Numbered from the stretch's first letter, positions 26,548 to 35,872 are shown. The stretch is 64,000 nt of DNA from Butyrivibrio sp. FCS014 (GCF_000526935.1 NZ_JAHA01000019.1:744001-808000), one strand, 5' to 3'. Translations and numbers: made by a program. The notes: generated from the letters alone by a model not told the origin.

Positions 26548-27099
26548 TTACTGTCTGTATACTATCTTGCGGCCCATTTCCTCTGCCGCTTCCTTGCCCT
26601 GATAATGCTCTATCATCGCAAGGCCGAAGGGTATTGCCGTTCCCATTCCACGGCTGGTGATGAAGTTGTCACACACAGTAACCTCTGTGGTCTGAACATC
26701 TGCACCCTCCAGGTCACCTTCGCATCCCGGGTAGCAGCAGGCTTTTTTGCCCTTTAAAAGCCCTAAACGCCCGTATACGGTAGGCGCTGCACAAATAGCC
26801 GCAAGAGTCTTTCCGGCCCCGTTAAAGGCCTTTAAAGCCTCTGTAAGAGGCGCGCAGTTATAAAGGTTTGTGGTGCCGGGCTGTCCACCGGGAAGTATCA
26901 CCATATCAAGTCCGTCAAAATCGCAGTCCTCAAGCAGCGCATCCGCTGCCACTTCGATGCCGTGGGATCCTGTAACAGCCTTTTTTTCCATGATGGAAAA
27001 CATGGTTATTTCGATCCCCGCCCTTCTTAAGAGATCAACCACTGTCAGTGCCTCGATCTCCTCAAAACCATCCGCAAGAAATATTCCTGTCTTTGCCAT
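26548..27099 (-). CDS. DJ-1/PfpI family protein
   Basis: The 183-residue protein starts MAKTGIFLADGFEEIEAL, which holds the conserved glutamate of the family. The nucleophile elbow AAICAAP places the reactive cysteine at C103, and the later SRGMGTAIPFGLAMIEH block matches the DJ-1 subgroup. Members act as glyoxal-adduct deglycases or stress chaperones; the exact activity is not settled in bacteria. The frame is open further upstream, but the ATG at 27099 follows GGAGGGAGTT and is the better start. It is the last gene of a HAD-GH3-DJ-1 group, 26 bp after the GH3 stop. Confidence 0.9.
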   Translation of the reverse strand: MAKTGIFLADGFEEIEALTVVDLLRRAGIEITMFSIMEKKAVTGSHGIEVAADALLEDCDFDGLDMVILPGGQPGTTNLYNCAPLTEALKAFNGAGKTLAAICAAPTVYGRLGLLKGKKACCYPGCEGDLEGADVQTTEVTVCDNFITSRGMGTAIPFGLAMIEHYQGKEAAEEMGRKIVYRQ

Positions 27100-27125
27100 A
27101 ACTCCCTCCAAATCTAAAATGTCGC

Positions 27126-29387
27126 TCATCCGTTAAGCTGTTTCAAAAGTCCTTCAAGTGTCTGAGAATCTATAACTCCAAAGCCCACCAGTGCTGTTAT
27201 GGGCATTTCAAGGAGCATGGCCTTCATCATCTCATCTCCTCCTTCGCCCAGTGCATCCCCGGCTTCCCCGGAATCTGCGTTGCCCATAGCCTGCATATAA
27301 GGCCCTAAGATCTTAGCTCCTGTCTCATTCTCAAGGATTTCTCCGATAGGCGTGTAAGGTGTCAGATTAAGAGGCAGCTTTACCGTGCCCTCAACCGCAA
27401 TCTTCTCTGCGTGCCTTATGTCTGAGGAGGAAGATCCCACCATAACGGTGTACTCTCCGCTCTCCACATAGAAATCATGGATGTCCGTGTTGTAGTAGGC
27501 AAAAGAGTCAGCATCAAGAGTAAAGGTCACGGTCTTTATTTCACCGGGCTTAAGCTCCACTTTCTTAAAGCCCTTAAGTTCTTTCATGGGCCTTGACGCT
27601 TTGCCGTTATCACAGCTTACATACAGCTGCACTGCCTCTTTTCCCGGATAGCGGCCAACGTTCCATACATCAACGCTGACTTCAAGCTTATCCTTGTCGG
27701 TGATGCTATCGGCGCTGACCTTGAAATTGGAGTACTCAAACTCGGTATAGCTAAGGCCGTGTCCGAAGGGGAAAAGAACCGGCATGTGCTTCTTCTCGTA
27801 GTATCTGTAGCCGATGTAGATTCCTTCCGCATAAACGGGATTCCCCTTGTCTCCCGGGAAGTTCAGGTAGCTGGGGTTATCGGAAAGCTTAAGGGGATAG
27901 GTCTCCGCCAGTTTGCCGGAGGGGTTCACCTCGCCGTAGAGAAGCCTTACCGTGGCCTCTCCCACGCCGTCGCCTCCAAGCTGCACGTCAAGGACAGCAT
28001 CCACCATGTCGATCCAGGGCATAGCCACCGGAGCGCCGTTATGCATAACTACAACGGTCTTCTTACCAAGCCGGGAAAGCTCCATGATAAGCTTATCCTG
28101 TTCAGGCGGAAGATTGATGTCTTTCCTGTCAAAGCCCTCGGACTCGTAGGATGCGGGAAGTCCTGCGAAGATAACGATAACGTCGCAATCTGCGGCAGCT
28201 TCCACTGCTTCCTCGCGAAGCCTTAAGCTCGCGCCGGCATCCTTTGTATCATACCCCCGGGCAAAAGAAACATCTTTTCCCGAAGCTGCATCTAAAGCGT
28301 TTGAGACATAGGCGCTGTTGATATGGGATGAACCTGAACCCTGATATCTGGGCTTATTTGCAAACTCGCCAACGAAAAGAACCTTGGCATCATCTCTTAT
28401 GGGCAGAGCCCTTCGCTCGTTCTTAAGAAGTACAGCACTCTCCTCTGAGAGCTTTCTTGCAAATTCGTAGTCTGACTTTCTTGTGGCATCATCAGAGGGA
28501 CGGGCATCCTTAGCCCTTGACTCCTCTGACCACAGAAGCGCCTCAAGAAGATACTCCACCATGCGGTCTACCTTTGACTCTTCAAGGGTTCCGTCCTCAA
28601 CCGCAGCGATGATGGTCTTCTCATGGTCATCGCTTCCACCGGGCATCGCAAGGCTAAGCCCTGCCTCAACGCCTTTAACCGGGCCCTTTACTGCGCCCCA
28701 GTCGGTGACAACGAAGCCATCAAAGCCCCATTTGTCCCTGAGGACATCTGTGAGCATATATTTATTCTCTGAAAGATATGTTCCGTTAAGCTGATTGTAA
28801 GAGCACATGATGGACTTGGGGCGGGCTTCCTTCACCACTACCTCAAAGGCTTTGAGATAGATCTCGTGAAGAGTCCTCTCATCCACCATAGAGCTTCCGC
28901 TCATCCTTCTGTATTCCTGATTGTTGGCCGCATAGTGCTTGGGGCAGGCGCATACGCCCTTGGACTGCAGGCCGTTTATATATGATGCCGCAATCTTGCC
29001 TGCAAGATAGGGATCCTCTGAATAATACTCAAAGTTCCTGCCGCAGACAGGACTTCTCTTCATGTTGATTCCGGGGCCCAGGAGCATAGCTATATCCTCC
29101 CGGACGCATTCGTCTCCAAGCCTCTCTCCCAGTTCTTTTGCCATGTCCGTATCAAAACTCGACGCCACGGAGCTGGCTGTGGGATAGCACACGGTCTTAA
29201 TGCTCTCGTTAAGGCCCAGGTGGTCGGTAACTCCCTCCTGCTTACGAAGACCATTGGGGCCGTCGCACATCATAAAGGCCTTAAGTCCAAGCCTCTCCAC
29301 AGCTTTGGTGTGCCAGAAGTCCGCTCCGGACAGTAAAGATGCCTTCTCCTGAAGTGTCATTTTCGAAATCAGTTCCTTAACATCCAT
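27126..29387 (-). CDS. Glycoside hydrolase family 3 beta-glucosidase, intracellular
   Basis: The 753-residue enzyme starts at ATG 29387 (AGGAG upstream) and has no signal peptide. The N-terminal barrel carries the CDGPNGLR motif, SPVCGRNFEYYSEDPYLAG and KHYAANNQE, and the nucleophile aspartate lies in FVVTDWGA (D229). The second domain and a fibronectin-III-like domain (YTEFEYSNFKVS onward) follow. The last 70 residues, rich in G, A, E and M, extend past the usual end. GH3 enzymes of this layout release glucose (or xylose) from the non-reducing end of imported oligosaccharides. It lies between a HAD phosphatase gene and the DJ-1 gene, all in the same direction. Confidence 0.93.
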   Translation of the reverse strand: MDVKELISKMTLQEKASLLSGADFWHTKAVERLGLKAFMMCDGPNGLRKQEGVTDHLGLNESIKTVCYPTASSVASSFDTDMAKELGERLGDECVREDIAMLLGPGINMKRSPVCGRNFEYYSEDPYLAGKIAASYINGLQSKGVCACPKHYAANNQEYRRMSGSSMVDERTLHEIYLKAFEVVVKEARPKSIMCSYNQLNGTYLSENKYMLTDVLRDKWGFDGFVVTDWGAVKGPVKGVEAGLSLAMPGGSDDHEKTIIAAVEDGTLEESKVDRMVEYLLEALLWSEESRAKDARPSDDATRKSDYEFARKLSEESAVLLKNERRALPIRDDAKVLFVGEFANKPRYQGSGSSHINSAYVSNALDAASGKDVSFARGYDTKDAGASLRLREEAVEAAADCDVIVIFAGLPASYESEGFDRKDINLPPEQDKLIMELSRLGKKTVVVMHNGAPVAMPWIDMVDAVLDVQLGGDGVGEATVRLLYGEVNPSGKLAETYPLKLSDNPSYLNFPGDKGNPVYAEGIYIGYRYYEKKHMPVLFPFGHGLSYTEFEYSNFKVSADSITDKDKLEVSVDVWNVGRYPGKEAVQLYVSCDNGKASRPMKELKGFKKVELKPGEIKTVTFTLDADSFAYYNTDIHDFYVESGEYTVMVGSSSSDIRHAEKIAVEGTVKLPLNLTPYTPIGEILENETGAKILGPYMQAMGNADSGEAGDALGEGGDEMMKAMLLEMPITALVGFGVIDSQTLEGLLKQLNG

Positions 29388-29436
29388 ATTCAATTCTCCT
29401 CATCCTGTAATGAAAAGCCGCTACATATCTATTTTA

Positions 29437-30219
29437 CTAGATTAACCCGAAATGTTTAAGTGCTTTATAGATGCCGTCATTATAAAGATCGTCGGTGACA
29501 TAATCCGCAAAATCCCTGGTGTTTCCTCTGCTGTTTCCCATGGCCACACCAACTCCCGCAGTCAGGAGCATCTCCTTGTCGTTGATGCTGTCTCCAAAGG
29601 CAAAGGTGTTCTTGACATCCTCCCCAAGAAGCTCGCAGACCTTCTCTATGCCTGTGCCCTTGTTAAAGCCCCTGGGTACCATCTCAACCACCCTGGTATC
29701 GTGGATCATAAGGTCGTAGATATCGGACAGCTCATCAAAGCACTTTAATCTGTCCTCTTCCGGTACCTCTGTTGCGCAGGAGAGCTTGTGCATCTCCCAC
29801 TCTCCCCAGCAGTCATCGATGCCCCGAAGCTTATCTCCCATCTCGCGGATGACCTTCTCGCCGAACATATCTCCAAGAAAGTCCTCCGGCTCCATGTAAA
29901 GATAGGTGTGTCCTTCGAGAATGGGCTTAAAACCGTACTTTCTTACGGTCTCCACCGTCCTTATGGCATCATCCTTCTCCACAAGCCTGTTGTAAATGAC
30001 CTTGCCCTCGTGCTCTATCCTGGTGCCGCAGGCAGATACAATGCCGTCAAAGCCGATTCCAAGGAGCTTCTCATTGTGTATGAAAGCCCTTGCCCTTCCG
30101 GAGTTCAAGAAGCACTGATGCCCGTTGGCCCTTGCTCTTCTTATGCCCTCTATGGTGCTGTCCGGAATGTCATTTTTGTAATCCCATATCGTTCCGTCTA
30201 TATCAAAAAATAAAACCAC
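29437..30219 (-). CDS. HAD-superfamily Cof-type phosphatase
   Basis: The 260-residue protein has the four HAD motifs: FFDIDGT (motif I, nucleophile aspartate), a serine in NSGRA (motif II), the lysine region near FNKGTG (motif III) and FGDSINDKEML (motif IV). The large C2b cap between them is typical of Cof/YidA sugar phosphatases. The start is GTG at 30219 with a strong AGGAGG 5 bp upstream. It is followed 49 bp later by the GH3 glucosidase, so it may clear sugar phosphates or another metabolite of the same pathway, but the substrate is unknown. Confidence 0.9.
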   Translation of the reverse strand: MVLFFDIDGTIWDYKNDIPDSTIEGIRRARANGHQCFLNSGRARAFIHNEKLLGIGFDGIVSACGTRIEHEGKVIYNRLVEKDDAIRTVETVRKYGFKPILEGHTYLYMEPEDFLGDMFGEKVIREMGDKLRGIDDCWGEWEMHKLSCATEVPEEDRLKCFDELSDIYDLMIHDTRVVEMVPRGFNKGTGIEKVCELLGEDVKNTFAFGDSINDKEMLLTAGVGVAMGNSRGNTRDFADYVTDDLYNDGIYKALKHFGLI

Positions 30220-30265
30220 GTCTTCCTCCTGAATTAAAATTTCAATGGTATTCTAACAGAAAAAA

Positions 30266-30292
30266 GGGACATGTGCCAAACGGCCATGTCCC
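30266..30292 (-). terminator. Terminator of the small 82-residue gene
   Basis: GGGACATG and CATGTCCC form an 8-bp stem, followed on the minus strand by TTTTTT. It lies about 40 bp past the stop at 30334 and isolates that gene from the HAD gene. Confidence 0.8.
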
Positions 30293-30333
30293 TTAGTATC
30301 CATTCCTCAATATTTAGTTGTTTCTTAGAGACC

Positions 30334-30582
30334 TTAAGCTCTTATCTTGACGAAAGCTACTGCTTTCCTCTCCTCGTGCTGCTGTGTTCTGCGCACCAGT
30401 GTAGCATTGTGGACCTCGTATCCTGACTCGGTTTCCATATCAAGCATGCTTCCTGCTCCCAGAAGATCCAGAGCCTTAAACTTGCCATATGACAGGTTCT
30501 GCTCCTTTGCCTTAATAGCATCAGCCATGATCTCGATACAACTCTGGCTCATGCCCTGTCTAACCTTAGCGGAACGTCTCAT
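30334..30582 (-). CDS. Hypothetical small basic protein (82 aa)
   Basis: The ATG at 30582 has CGGAGGAA 9 bp upstream; a longer frame exists but lacks a ribosome binding site. The protein starts MRRSAKVRQGMSQSCIEIMA, is predicted helical in its first half, and contains SYGKFKALDLLGAG and ATLVRRTQQHEERKAVAFVK. No transmembrane segment or known motif is visible. It is monocistronic, with its own extended -10 promoter and terminator, which suggests a real gene with independent expression. I do not recognise the family. Confidence 0.65.
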   Translation of the reverse strand: MRRSAKVRQGMSQSCIEIMADAIKAKEQNLSYGKFKALDLLGAGSMLDMETESGYEVHNATLVRRTQQHEERKAVAFVKIRA

Positions 30583-30624
30583 TATGCAATTCCTCCGTCT
30601 CATAAGAAGTTTTATAATGAAATC

Positions 30625-30633
30625 ATTATAGCA
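30625..30633 (-). promoter_or_regulatory. Extended -10 promoter of the small gene
   Basis: Minus-strand TGCTATAAT is a consensus extended -10, 43 bp from the start codon. Only a poor -35 lies upstream. Confidence 0.6.
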
Positions 30634-30703
30634 CCGCTTTGGTATGGTAAATCATTAAAAAACTATGAAATATTCTTTCAAAAGTTTATAGATTTTTTGA
30701 ATT

Positions 30704-31444
30704 TTATTTTTGGATACTAATTCTGTCATCTCCCGCAAGATAGCTTAGAAGGGCCTGCCTTGCATGTTCCTTGTCCGTGGCCTCTACGCTCACTGTAAAC
30801 TGATAGGTGTGCTTCTTCATTCCCTCTCTGGCGCGCTGCTCCTCCGCAAGGGCCAAAGACCTGTCTTTGGTGTCCTCGCCGGTCATCTCCATAATGTCAG
30901 CTATGGCGAAATTCCTGAACACCTCCAGGTGCTCCTTATCCTTTGCAAGGTATTTCTCTATAAGTCCCAGTGTATGGCCCATATTCAGGTAATCTCCGTG
31001 GAGATACGCCTCAATGTCCATCACTTCATTTTCGGTCTCGGTACCATCCTCGTTCCAGGTCAGCTCTTTTTCCATCAGTGTCTTGGCGTCCTGGCCAACG
31101 GTCTGCTGCCAGTCCATGATATACCACTTCCAGATCTGAAGACGTCTTCTGTTCACATCCGCATCGCAAAGCTCAGCCATCTTCTGGCAGGCATGCCGAA
31201 CGCCCCTTGCCACGATCTCATTGGAGGTCTTCTCCACATCGTAGGACCTGTCCTGACAGACCTTGTGCTTTACGGTATTCTCTATGGTTAATCCCAGCTC
31301 TTTTTCCGAAATCCGCTTAAGGAACAGGGTGTAGTCACCGTGGCGCGCAATGACCACAGGCCTTTCCTTAAGCACGCTGTCTTTGAGCTCAAGGAAGGAC
31401 TTGACCACATCTTCATTTGGAATGTATCGAAACATTCTGCTCAT
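30704..31444 (-). CDS. Unknown 246-residue protein in c-di-GMP gene cluster
   Basis: The protein starts MSRMFRYIPNEDVVKSFLEL after GGAGGAACTG. It is soluble and mostly helical, with a W/R-rich stretch (NRRRLQIWKWYIMDWQQ, about 101-117) and charged C-terminal helices ending in a likely beta-strand segment (TYQFTVSVEATDKEHARQAL). No catalytic motif was recognised. It starts 12 bp after the stop of the degenerate GGDEF-EAL gene, so the two are very probably co-expressed. A role as partner or output of that signalling protein is inference. There is no clear terminator after it, only an AT-rich run. Confidence 0.75.
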   Translation of the reverse strand: MSRMFRYIPNEDVVKSFLELKDSVLKERPVVIARHGDYTLFLKRISEKELGLTIENTVKHKVCQDRSYDVEKTSNEIVARGVRHACQKMAELCDADVNRRRLQIWKWYIMDWQQTVGQDAKTLMEKELTWNEDGTETENEVMDIEAYLHGDYLNMGHTLGLIEKYLAKDKEHLEVFRNFAIADIMEMTGEDTKDRSLALAEEQRAREGMKKHTYQFTVSVEATDKEHARQALLSYLAGDDRISIQK

Positions 31445-31456
31445 CAGTTCCTCCGG

Positions 31457-33127
31457 TTACGCTGTTATCTTTGGCATATTTCTGTAAAGAGCCAGATTCT
31501 TGAAATCCTCAATCCTGCAGGGGCGACCGTAGAAGTAGCCCATGAGGTCTGATATCGGATACTGCTTGGCCAGCTTCTCCGTGTCGGCATCCTCAATGCC
31601 TGTGAAGCAGGTCCTGATACCCAGTCTGTGGGTAAAAGAGGTAATGGCTTCGATCATATACTTTGAAGCCAGGTTATCTGCCATACCTCCCGTAAGGGAA
31701 GGCACGAGATTTACAAGGTCGACGGGCAGATGCCTTACATAGTCAAGGGATGCGAAGTCTACAGCATCGATACCAACCTTGATGCCGCAGGACTTGATGA
31801 ATTCCACCTGACTCTTTAAGTGTTCAATACCCATCTGACGGCTGCTGCTGGTCATCTCAAGGCAGAGACCCGTTGCGGGATAGCCGGTCTTTCTTAAGAT
31901 CTCCAGAAGAGTTGTTCTGAACTCTGATTTTTCAAGCTGCATGAAGGCAAGGTTTACCGACAGATAAAAATCTCTGTTGGCTTTCCTTATCTCCAGGGCA
32001 TCCTTCAGCGCATTCTCAAGGATCCAGTTTCCAAGGGAATAGAATACCTGGTCCTGTTCAAGCCATGGAATAAACTCCGAGGGAGAAACCTCTCCGTAGG
32101 GAGCCTTGCTCCATCTTACAAACACTTCCATTCCCACAAGCCTTCCGTCCAGGGCGGATACAATGGGCTGGTACTCAAGATGGAATCCCTCAAAACCGTT
32201 GATGACGCACCGTCTTACTTCATCCACCAGCTCAATGCTGCTCTTGTTGTTCTCAAGCTCGTCATTGTGGAAGATGATAAGATTTCCGTGCTTGTGATTC
32301 TTGGAATAATCCAGCGCATACCTGGCGCTGGTATAGATGGTATGCTCATCAACATTGTAATCGTTGGCAATGATAAGTCCGCCTGCGATCTCGGCTCCGA
32401 TCTTGTTGCCGGAGATCTGGATGGAATCTCTGGTGAAGGCCCTCATTCTGCCGTAGAGTTTTTTCACATCCTCGGGGTCCATGGTCTCGCTGATAAACGC
32501 CAGGGCGGTGCCATCGCCTCTGAAGGCACGGCCGGTATTCTTGCCTTCCTCCACCAGCCTTGTGGCGGTGATCCTTAAGATGTTGTTACCGGTCATATAT
32601 CCAAGACGCCTGTTAACATCACCGAAATCCAGGAAATTGATCATCAGGATGGTATACTCTCTTTTCCTGTTCTTGAGCTGTCTCATGTAATTGAGCATCT
32701 CGTACTGATTGGGCAAAAGAGTTATCGGGTCATTATTGTCCACGATACCCTTATTGATTATGGAGCAGGCATAAAAAACGGGTTTGCCGGCATAGTCCTT
32801 GATGACCACGCCTCTGCAGGAGCAGATGACATATTCACCGTTCTTGTTCTTGGCTCTGTATTCAAAGTTGGGATCGACCTTTTTTCCCGAATATACTACG
32901 CTGGTGTACTCCGCAAACTTGTCCCTGTCATCGGGATGGAGTCTTGTCTCCCACACCGACGAGGCGTTGTAGATGTACTCTCCCGTAAGTCCGAAATAGT
33001 CCACCGCATTGGGTGACCATCTGGCTATGTTCTTCTCCATGTCGTAGACATAGACATATCGGCTCCTTGAAGTTACCGCAAAGGTATCAAAGATCCTGTT
33101 GATTGTGTCGAAACTTCCTCCCGCCAT
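31457..33127 (-). CDS. PAS-GGDEF-EAL protein with both catalytic domains degenerate
   Basis: The 556-residue protein has a PAS domain (about 20-125, with WSPNAVDYFGLTGEYIY and RLHPDDR), a GGDEF-like domain (about 130-290) and an EAL-like domain (about 295-550). The GGDEF signature is replaced by RGDGTA (203-208). In the EAL domain the first glutamate (MEVFVRW, E334), N392 and E424 remain. The tandem aspartates are broken (GIDAVDF), the catalytic lysine of LKID is absent (LVNLV), and the glutamine of the QGY motif is lost (LMGYFYGRP). Neither synthesis nor hydrolysis of c-di-GMP is expected, so it may bind the nucleotide or a partner instead. It lies 53 bp after an active cyclase gene. Confidence 0.9.
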   Translation of the reverse strand: MAGGSFDTINRIFDTFAVTSRSRYVYVYDMEKNIARWSPNAVDYFGLTGEYIYNASSVWETRLHPDDRDKFAEYTSVVYSGKKVDPNFEYRAKNKNGEYVICSCRGVVIKDYAGKPVFYACSIINKGIVDNNDPITLLPNQYEMLNYMRQLKNRKREYTILMINFLDFGDVNRRLGYMTGNNILRITATRLVEEGKNTGRAFRGDGTALAFISETMDPEDVKKLYGRMRAFTRDSIQISGNKIGAEIAGGLIIANDYNVDEHTIYTSARYALDYSKNHKHGNLIIFHNDELENNKSSIELVDEVRRCVINGFEGFHLEYQPIVSALDGRLVGMEVFVRWSKAPYGEVSPSEFIPWLEQDQVFYSLGNWILENALKDALEIRKANRDFYLSVNLAFMQLEKSEFRTTLLEILRKTGYPATGLCLEMTSSSRQMGIEHLKSQVEFIKSCGIKVGIDAVDFASLDYVRHLPVDLVNLVPSLTGGMADNLASKYMIEAITSFTHRLGIRTCFTGIEDADTEKLAKQYPISDLMGYFYGRPCRIEDFKNLALYRNMPKITA

Positions 33128-33180
33128 TTTCTTCTTTCTCCGTACTTGTTATTTGGCAAAAGAACCGGATAATCAGCCCC

Positions 33181-34554
33181 CTACTGAGAATCCCGGGCAG
33201 ATTTGATGCCCATTGCAGCGCGTTTTGCCTTCATCGCTCTCTTGTTGTGATACATTGCGTCGTCCGCTACTTTGACAACGTCTTCAAACTTTGCTCCGTC
33301 CTCAGGGCATCTTGCAAAGCCGGCACTGATGGAAACATTCAGCTTGTGCTCGCCGATTACAACTTCCCTGGCAACATTATTCCTCATTCTATCGATAACA
33401 CCCTCATAGAATTGCTTGTCGTGTACGCCGTGGATAACAACCACGAACTCGTCTCCGCCGATACGGAAGGCTCTGTCCTTCTCCCTTATGCTGTTCTGAA
33501 GTCTCTTGGCAACGATGTTAAGAAGGGAATCACCCACATCATGGCCCATGGTATCATTGACCATCTTGAAGTCGTTAAGATCCATGAAGATAAGGCCGTA
33601 AGGGAGCTTCTTCTTGGAAAGATCGTCCATGTGCTCGTGATAGCTTCTGGGATTGTAGAGGTTTGTAAGTGAATCCCTGTAGGACATGACCTCCAGTTCC
33701 TTGGCATTGGCAAGCATCGACATGTAAGCCGAAGCCGCAAATGCTGCCAGAGCGCTGAAAAGAATGGCTATAGCCAGGGCTCCCACAAGTTCCACAGGAT
33801 TCATCCATCCTGCTTCCGGAGAGATCCTTATGATCCAGTATCCGCCCTTTACGGTACTGATCATGGACTCGACGGGTGTAGCCAGCTCTCTGTCCGAGTG
33901 TTCCATGATAAGGCGTTTCTCACCGGTTATGGGATTGTTGCCGATGAGCTTGTATTCATATCCGCCCTGGGCCAGATTCTCGATGGAAACAGCCTTTAGG
34001 AACCTTGAAAGATCAAGAGTCACGGATACAAAGCCCCAGAAGGACTCCTCAGATGCTTCCTCCGAGGTGTATACGGGCCGTCTTATGATAATGCCGTAGC
34101 TGCCGTCATCCATGATAGCAGGAGCGATCAGGATCGAAGCGCCCGACATTTTGCTGTAATCCGCATAAACACCCTGGACATTGTCGGAAAAGAGATTTTC
34201 TCTGTCCGCAAGGCCTCCTGTAAGCGGATACTTGAAGCTCACTATTCCATCGGGAGCAAGAGAGATGTCGGTTATATCAATGAAATCATCGAACAACTCC
34301 TCCGCTATGATGCGGAACTGCTCTCCCGTGATATTGCCCTTACTCTCCTGTATCTTGATCTCGAGCATCCTTGTGATATATTCCCTGGCGGCAATCTCCG
34401 CCTCAATGCTCTGTCCGTAGGTGTCCGCCATAAACTTGGCGCGCTCTCTCCTTGAACTTGCCGCATTGTTAAGGTAAAATATAGCAATCACAGTAGTTAT
34501 GACCAATGTGACCACAAAGGCGATCAGACCGGCTCTGGCACTTTTTTTCTTCAT
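33181..34554 (-). CDS. Membrane diguanylate cyclase with CHASE-like sensor
   Basis: The 457-residue protein has a transmembrane helix at about 9-30, an outside CHASE-like domain (about 35-250, with LAPDGIVSFKYPLTGG and IIIRRPVY), a second helix at about 253-280, and a cytoplasmic GGDEF domain. The active site is intact (RIGGDEF, 366-370), as is the metal site MDLNDFKMVNDTMGHDVGD. The inhibitory RxxD site is present in its normal place (REKD, 357-360), so product feedback is expected. It should make c-di-GMP from GTP in response to an external ligand. ATG at 34554 follows GAGGGTCAT. It heads the three-gene set with the degenerate EAL protein. Confidence 0.92.
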   Translation of the reverse strand: MKKKSARAGLIAFVVTLVITTVIAIFYLNNAASSRRERAKFMADTYGQSIEAEIAAREYITRMLEIKIQESKGNITGEQFRIIAEELFDDFIDITDISLAPDGIVSFKYPLTGGLADRENLFSDNVQGVYADYSKMSGASILIAPAIMDDGSYGIIIRRPVYTSEEASEESFWGFVSVTLDLSRFLKAVSIENLAQGGYEYKLIGNNPITGEKRLIMEHSDRELATPVESMISTVKGGYWIIRISPEAGWMNPVELVGALAIAILFSALAAFAASAYMSMLANAKELEVMSYRDSLTNLYNPRSYHEHMDDLSKKKLPYGLIFMDLNDFKMVNDTMGHDVGDSLLNIVAKRLQNSIREKDRAFRIGGDEFVVVIHGVHDKQFYEGVIDRMRNNVAREVVIGEHKLNVSISAGFARCPEDGAKFEDVVKVADDAMYHNKRAMKAKRAAMGIKSARDSQ

Positions 34555-34674
34555 ATGACCCTCATAAAATAATAATATTTATACATAATCATACAAATTA
34601 ATATTATCACAACTTCGTGTTTTATGGTACAAATCCTGATCCCTGTGGGGTCAGGTAGCCGAAAGGAAAACGAT

Positions 34675-35799
34675 ATGTCTGAAGAGTCAAAACAATCACT
34701 TCGCGGTAAAACCATCATCAGAACCAGCATCATCGGAATTGTTGCCAACTGTTTTCTGGCAGCCTTTAAGCTTGTTGTGGGATTGATCTCGGGATCTATA
34801 GCCATCGTGCTGGATGCGGTGAACAACTTAAGCGACGCTCTGTCCTCCGTCATCACCATCATAGGAACCACCCTGGCCGGCAAGGCTCCCGACAAGAAGC
34901 ACCCCTACGGATACGGCAGGATTGAATACTTAAGCGCCATGGTCATCTCCATCATCGTGCTATATGCAGGTGTCACAGCTTTAGTGGAATCCGTAAAATC
35001 CATATTCAATCCGGAGACTCCAAATTACAGCGCTGTAACTCTTATCATCGTGGCTGTGGCCGTTGTGGTAAAGCTCCTTCTTGGTCAGTTCTTTGTCAAT
35101 ACCGGAAAGCGCGTATCCTCAGAGTCACTGGTAGCTTCCGGCAAGGATGCTAAATTTGATTCCATCATCTCCCTTGCAACCCTTGTGGCAGCCATAATCT
35201 TCGTCCTTTCAAAGGTTTCCGTTGAGGCGTATCTGGCAGCCATCATCGCAATCGTAATGATCAAATCAGCTCTGGAAATGCTTAGGGACACCATCAGCGA
35301 GATCCTGGGCGAGAGAATCGATGCAGCAACCTCCAAGGCAGTCAAGAAGACAATCACCGAGATTGAAGGCGTTCAGGGCGCCTATGACCTGATCTTCAGC
35401 GACTACGGTCCGGACAGGGTAATGGCTTCGGTGCACATCGAGATTCCCGACACCTTCACCGCTGACAAAATTGATGAGATAACCCGTGAGATCCAGGACA
35501 GAGTCTATAACGAACACAACGTGTCCATCATCTCCATCGGAATCTACTCTGTAAACACCAAGGACGAAAATATCATCGAGGTTCGCAACAAGGTATCCGC
35601 AATTGTTTCAGGCTTTGATTCGGTTCTTCAGATGCATGGATTCTTCATAGACTTTGACAGAAAGAATATCAGGTTCGACCTTGTGATCGACTTTGTACCC
35701 AATAAGAAAGAAATCTTCGACAATGCCATAAAGGCTGTGTCAGAGGCGTATCCCGAGTACTCGGTCATCGCAAATATGGATGTAAGCTACAGCGACTGA
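34675..35799 (+). CDS. Cation diffusion facilitator family metal exporter
   Basis: The 374-residue protein has six transmembrane helices in the first 210 residues and a long C-terminal cytoplasmic part. The metal site motifs are LDAVNNLSDA in helix 2 (N/D pair) and a second acidic pair in GKDAKFDS before helix 5; KKHPYGYGRIEY links helices 2 and 3. CDF proteins exchange Zn, Mn or Fe for protons to expel excess metal. The DxxxD-type residues here differ from the classic zinc HxxxD set, so Mn or another metal is possible. Start ATG 34675 follows AAAGGAAAACGAT. A 9-bp hairpin (34635-34655) lies just upstream of the ribosome binding site; it does not match a riboswitch I know. Confidence 0.92.
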   Translation: MSEESKQSLRGKTIIRTSIIGIVANCFLAAFKLVVGLISGSIAIVLDAVNNLSDALSSVITIIGTTLAGKAPDKKHPYGYGRIEYLSAMVISIIVLYAGVTALVESVKSIFNPETPNYSAVTLIIVAVAVVVKLLLGQFFVNTGKRVSSESLVASGKDAKFDSIISLATLVAAIIFVLSKVSVEAYLAAIIAIVMIKSALEMLRDTISEILGERIDAATSKAVKKTITEIEGVQGAYDLIFSDYGPDRVMASVHIEIPDTFTADKIDEITREIQDRVYNEHNVSIISIGIYSVNTKDENIIEVRNKVSAIVSGFDSVLQMHGFFIDFDRKNIRFDLVIDFVPNKKEIFDNAIKAVSEAYPEYSVIANMDVSYSD

Positions 35800-35872
35800 T
35801 GAAATAAACGCTTAATGAAATAAACCCTCGCCCCTCCCGTTCCAAAAAGGGGTGTTTAACCCAAAACAAAAA

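Noticed and set aside
34561-34674. Metal-sensing riboswitch (Mn or Ni/Co type) upstream of the CDF gene
   Set aside because: The leader is short and holds just one 9-bp hairpin; conserved cores of the known classes are not present.
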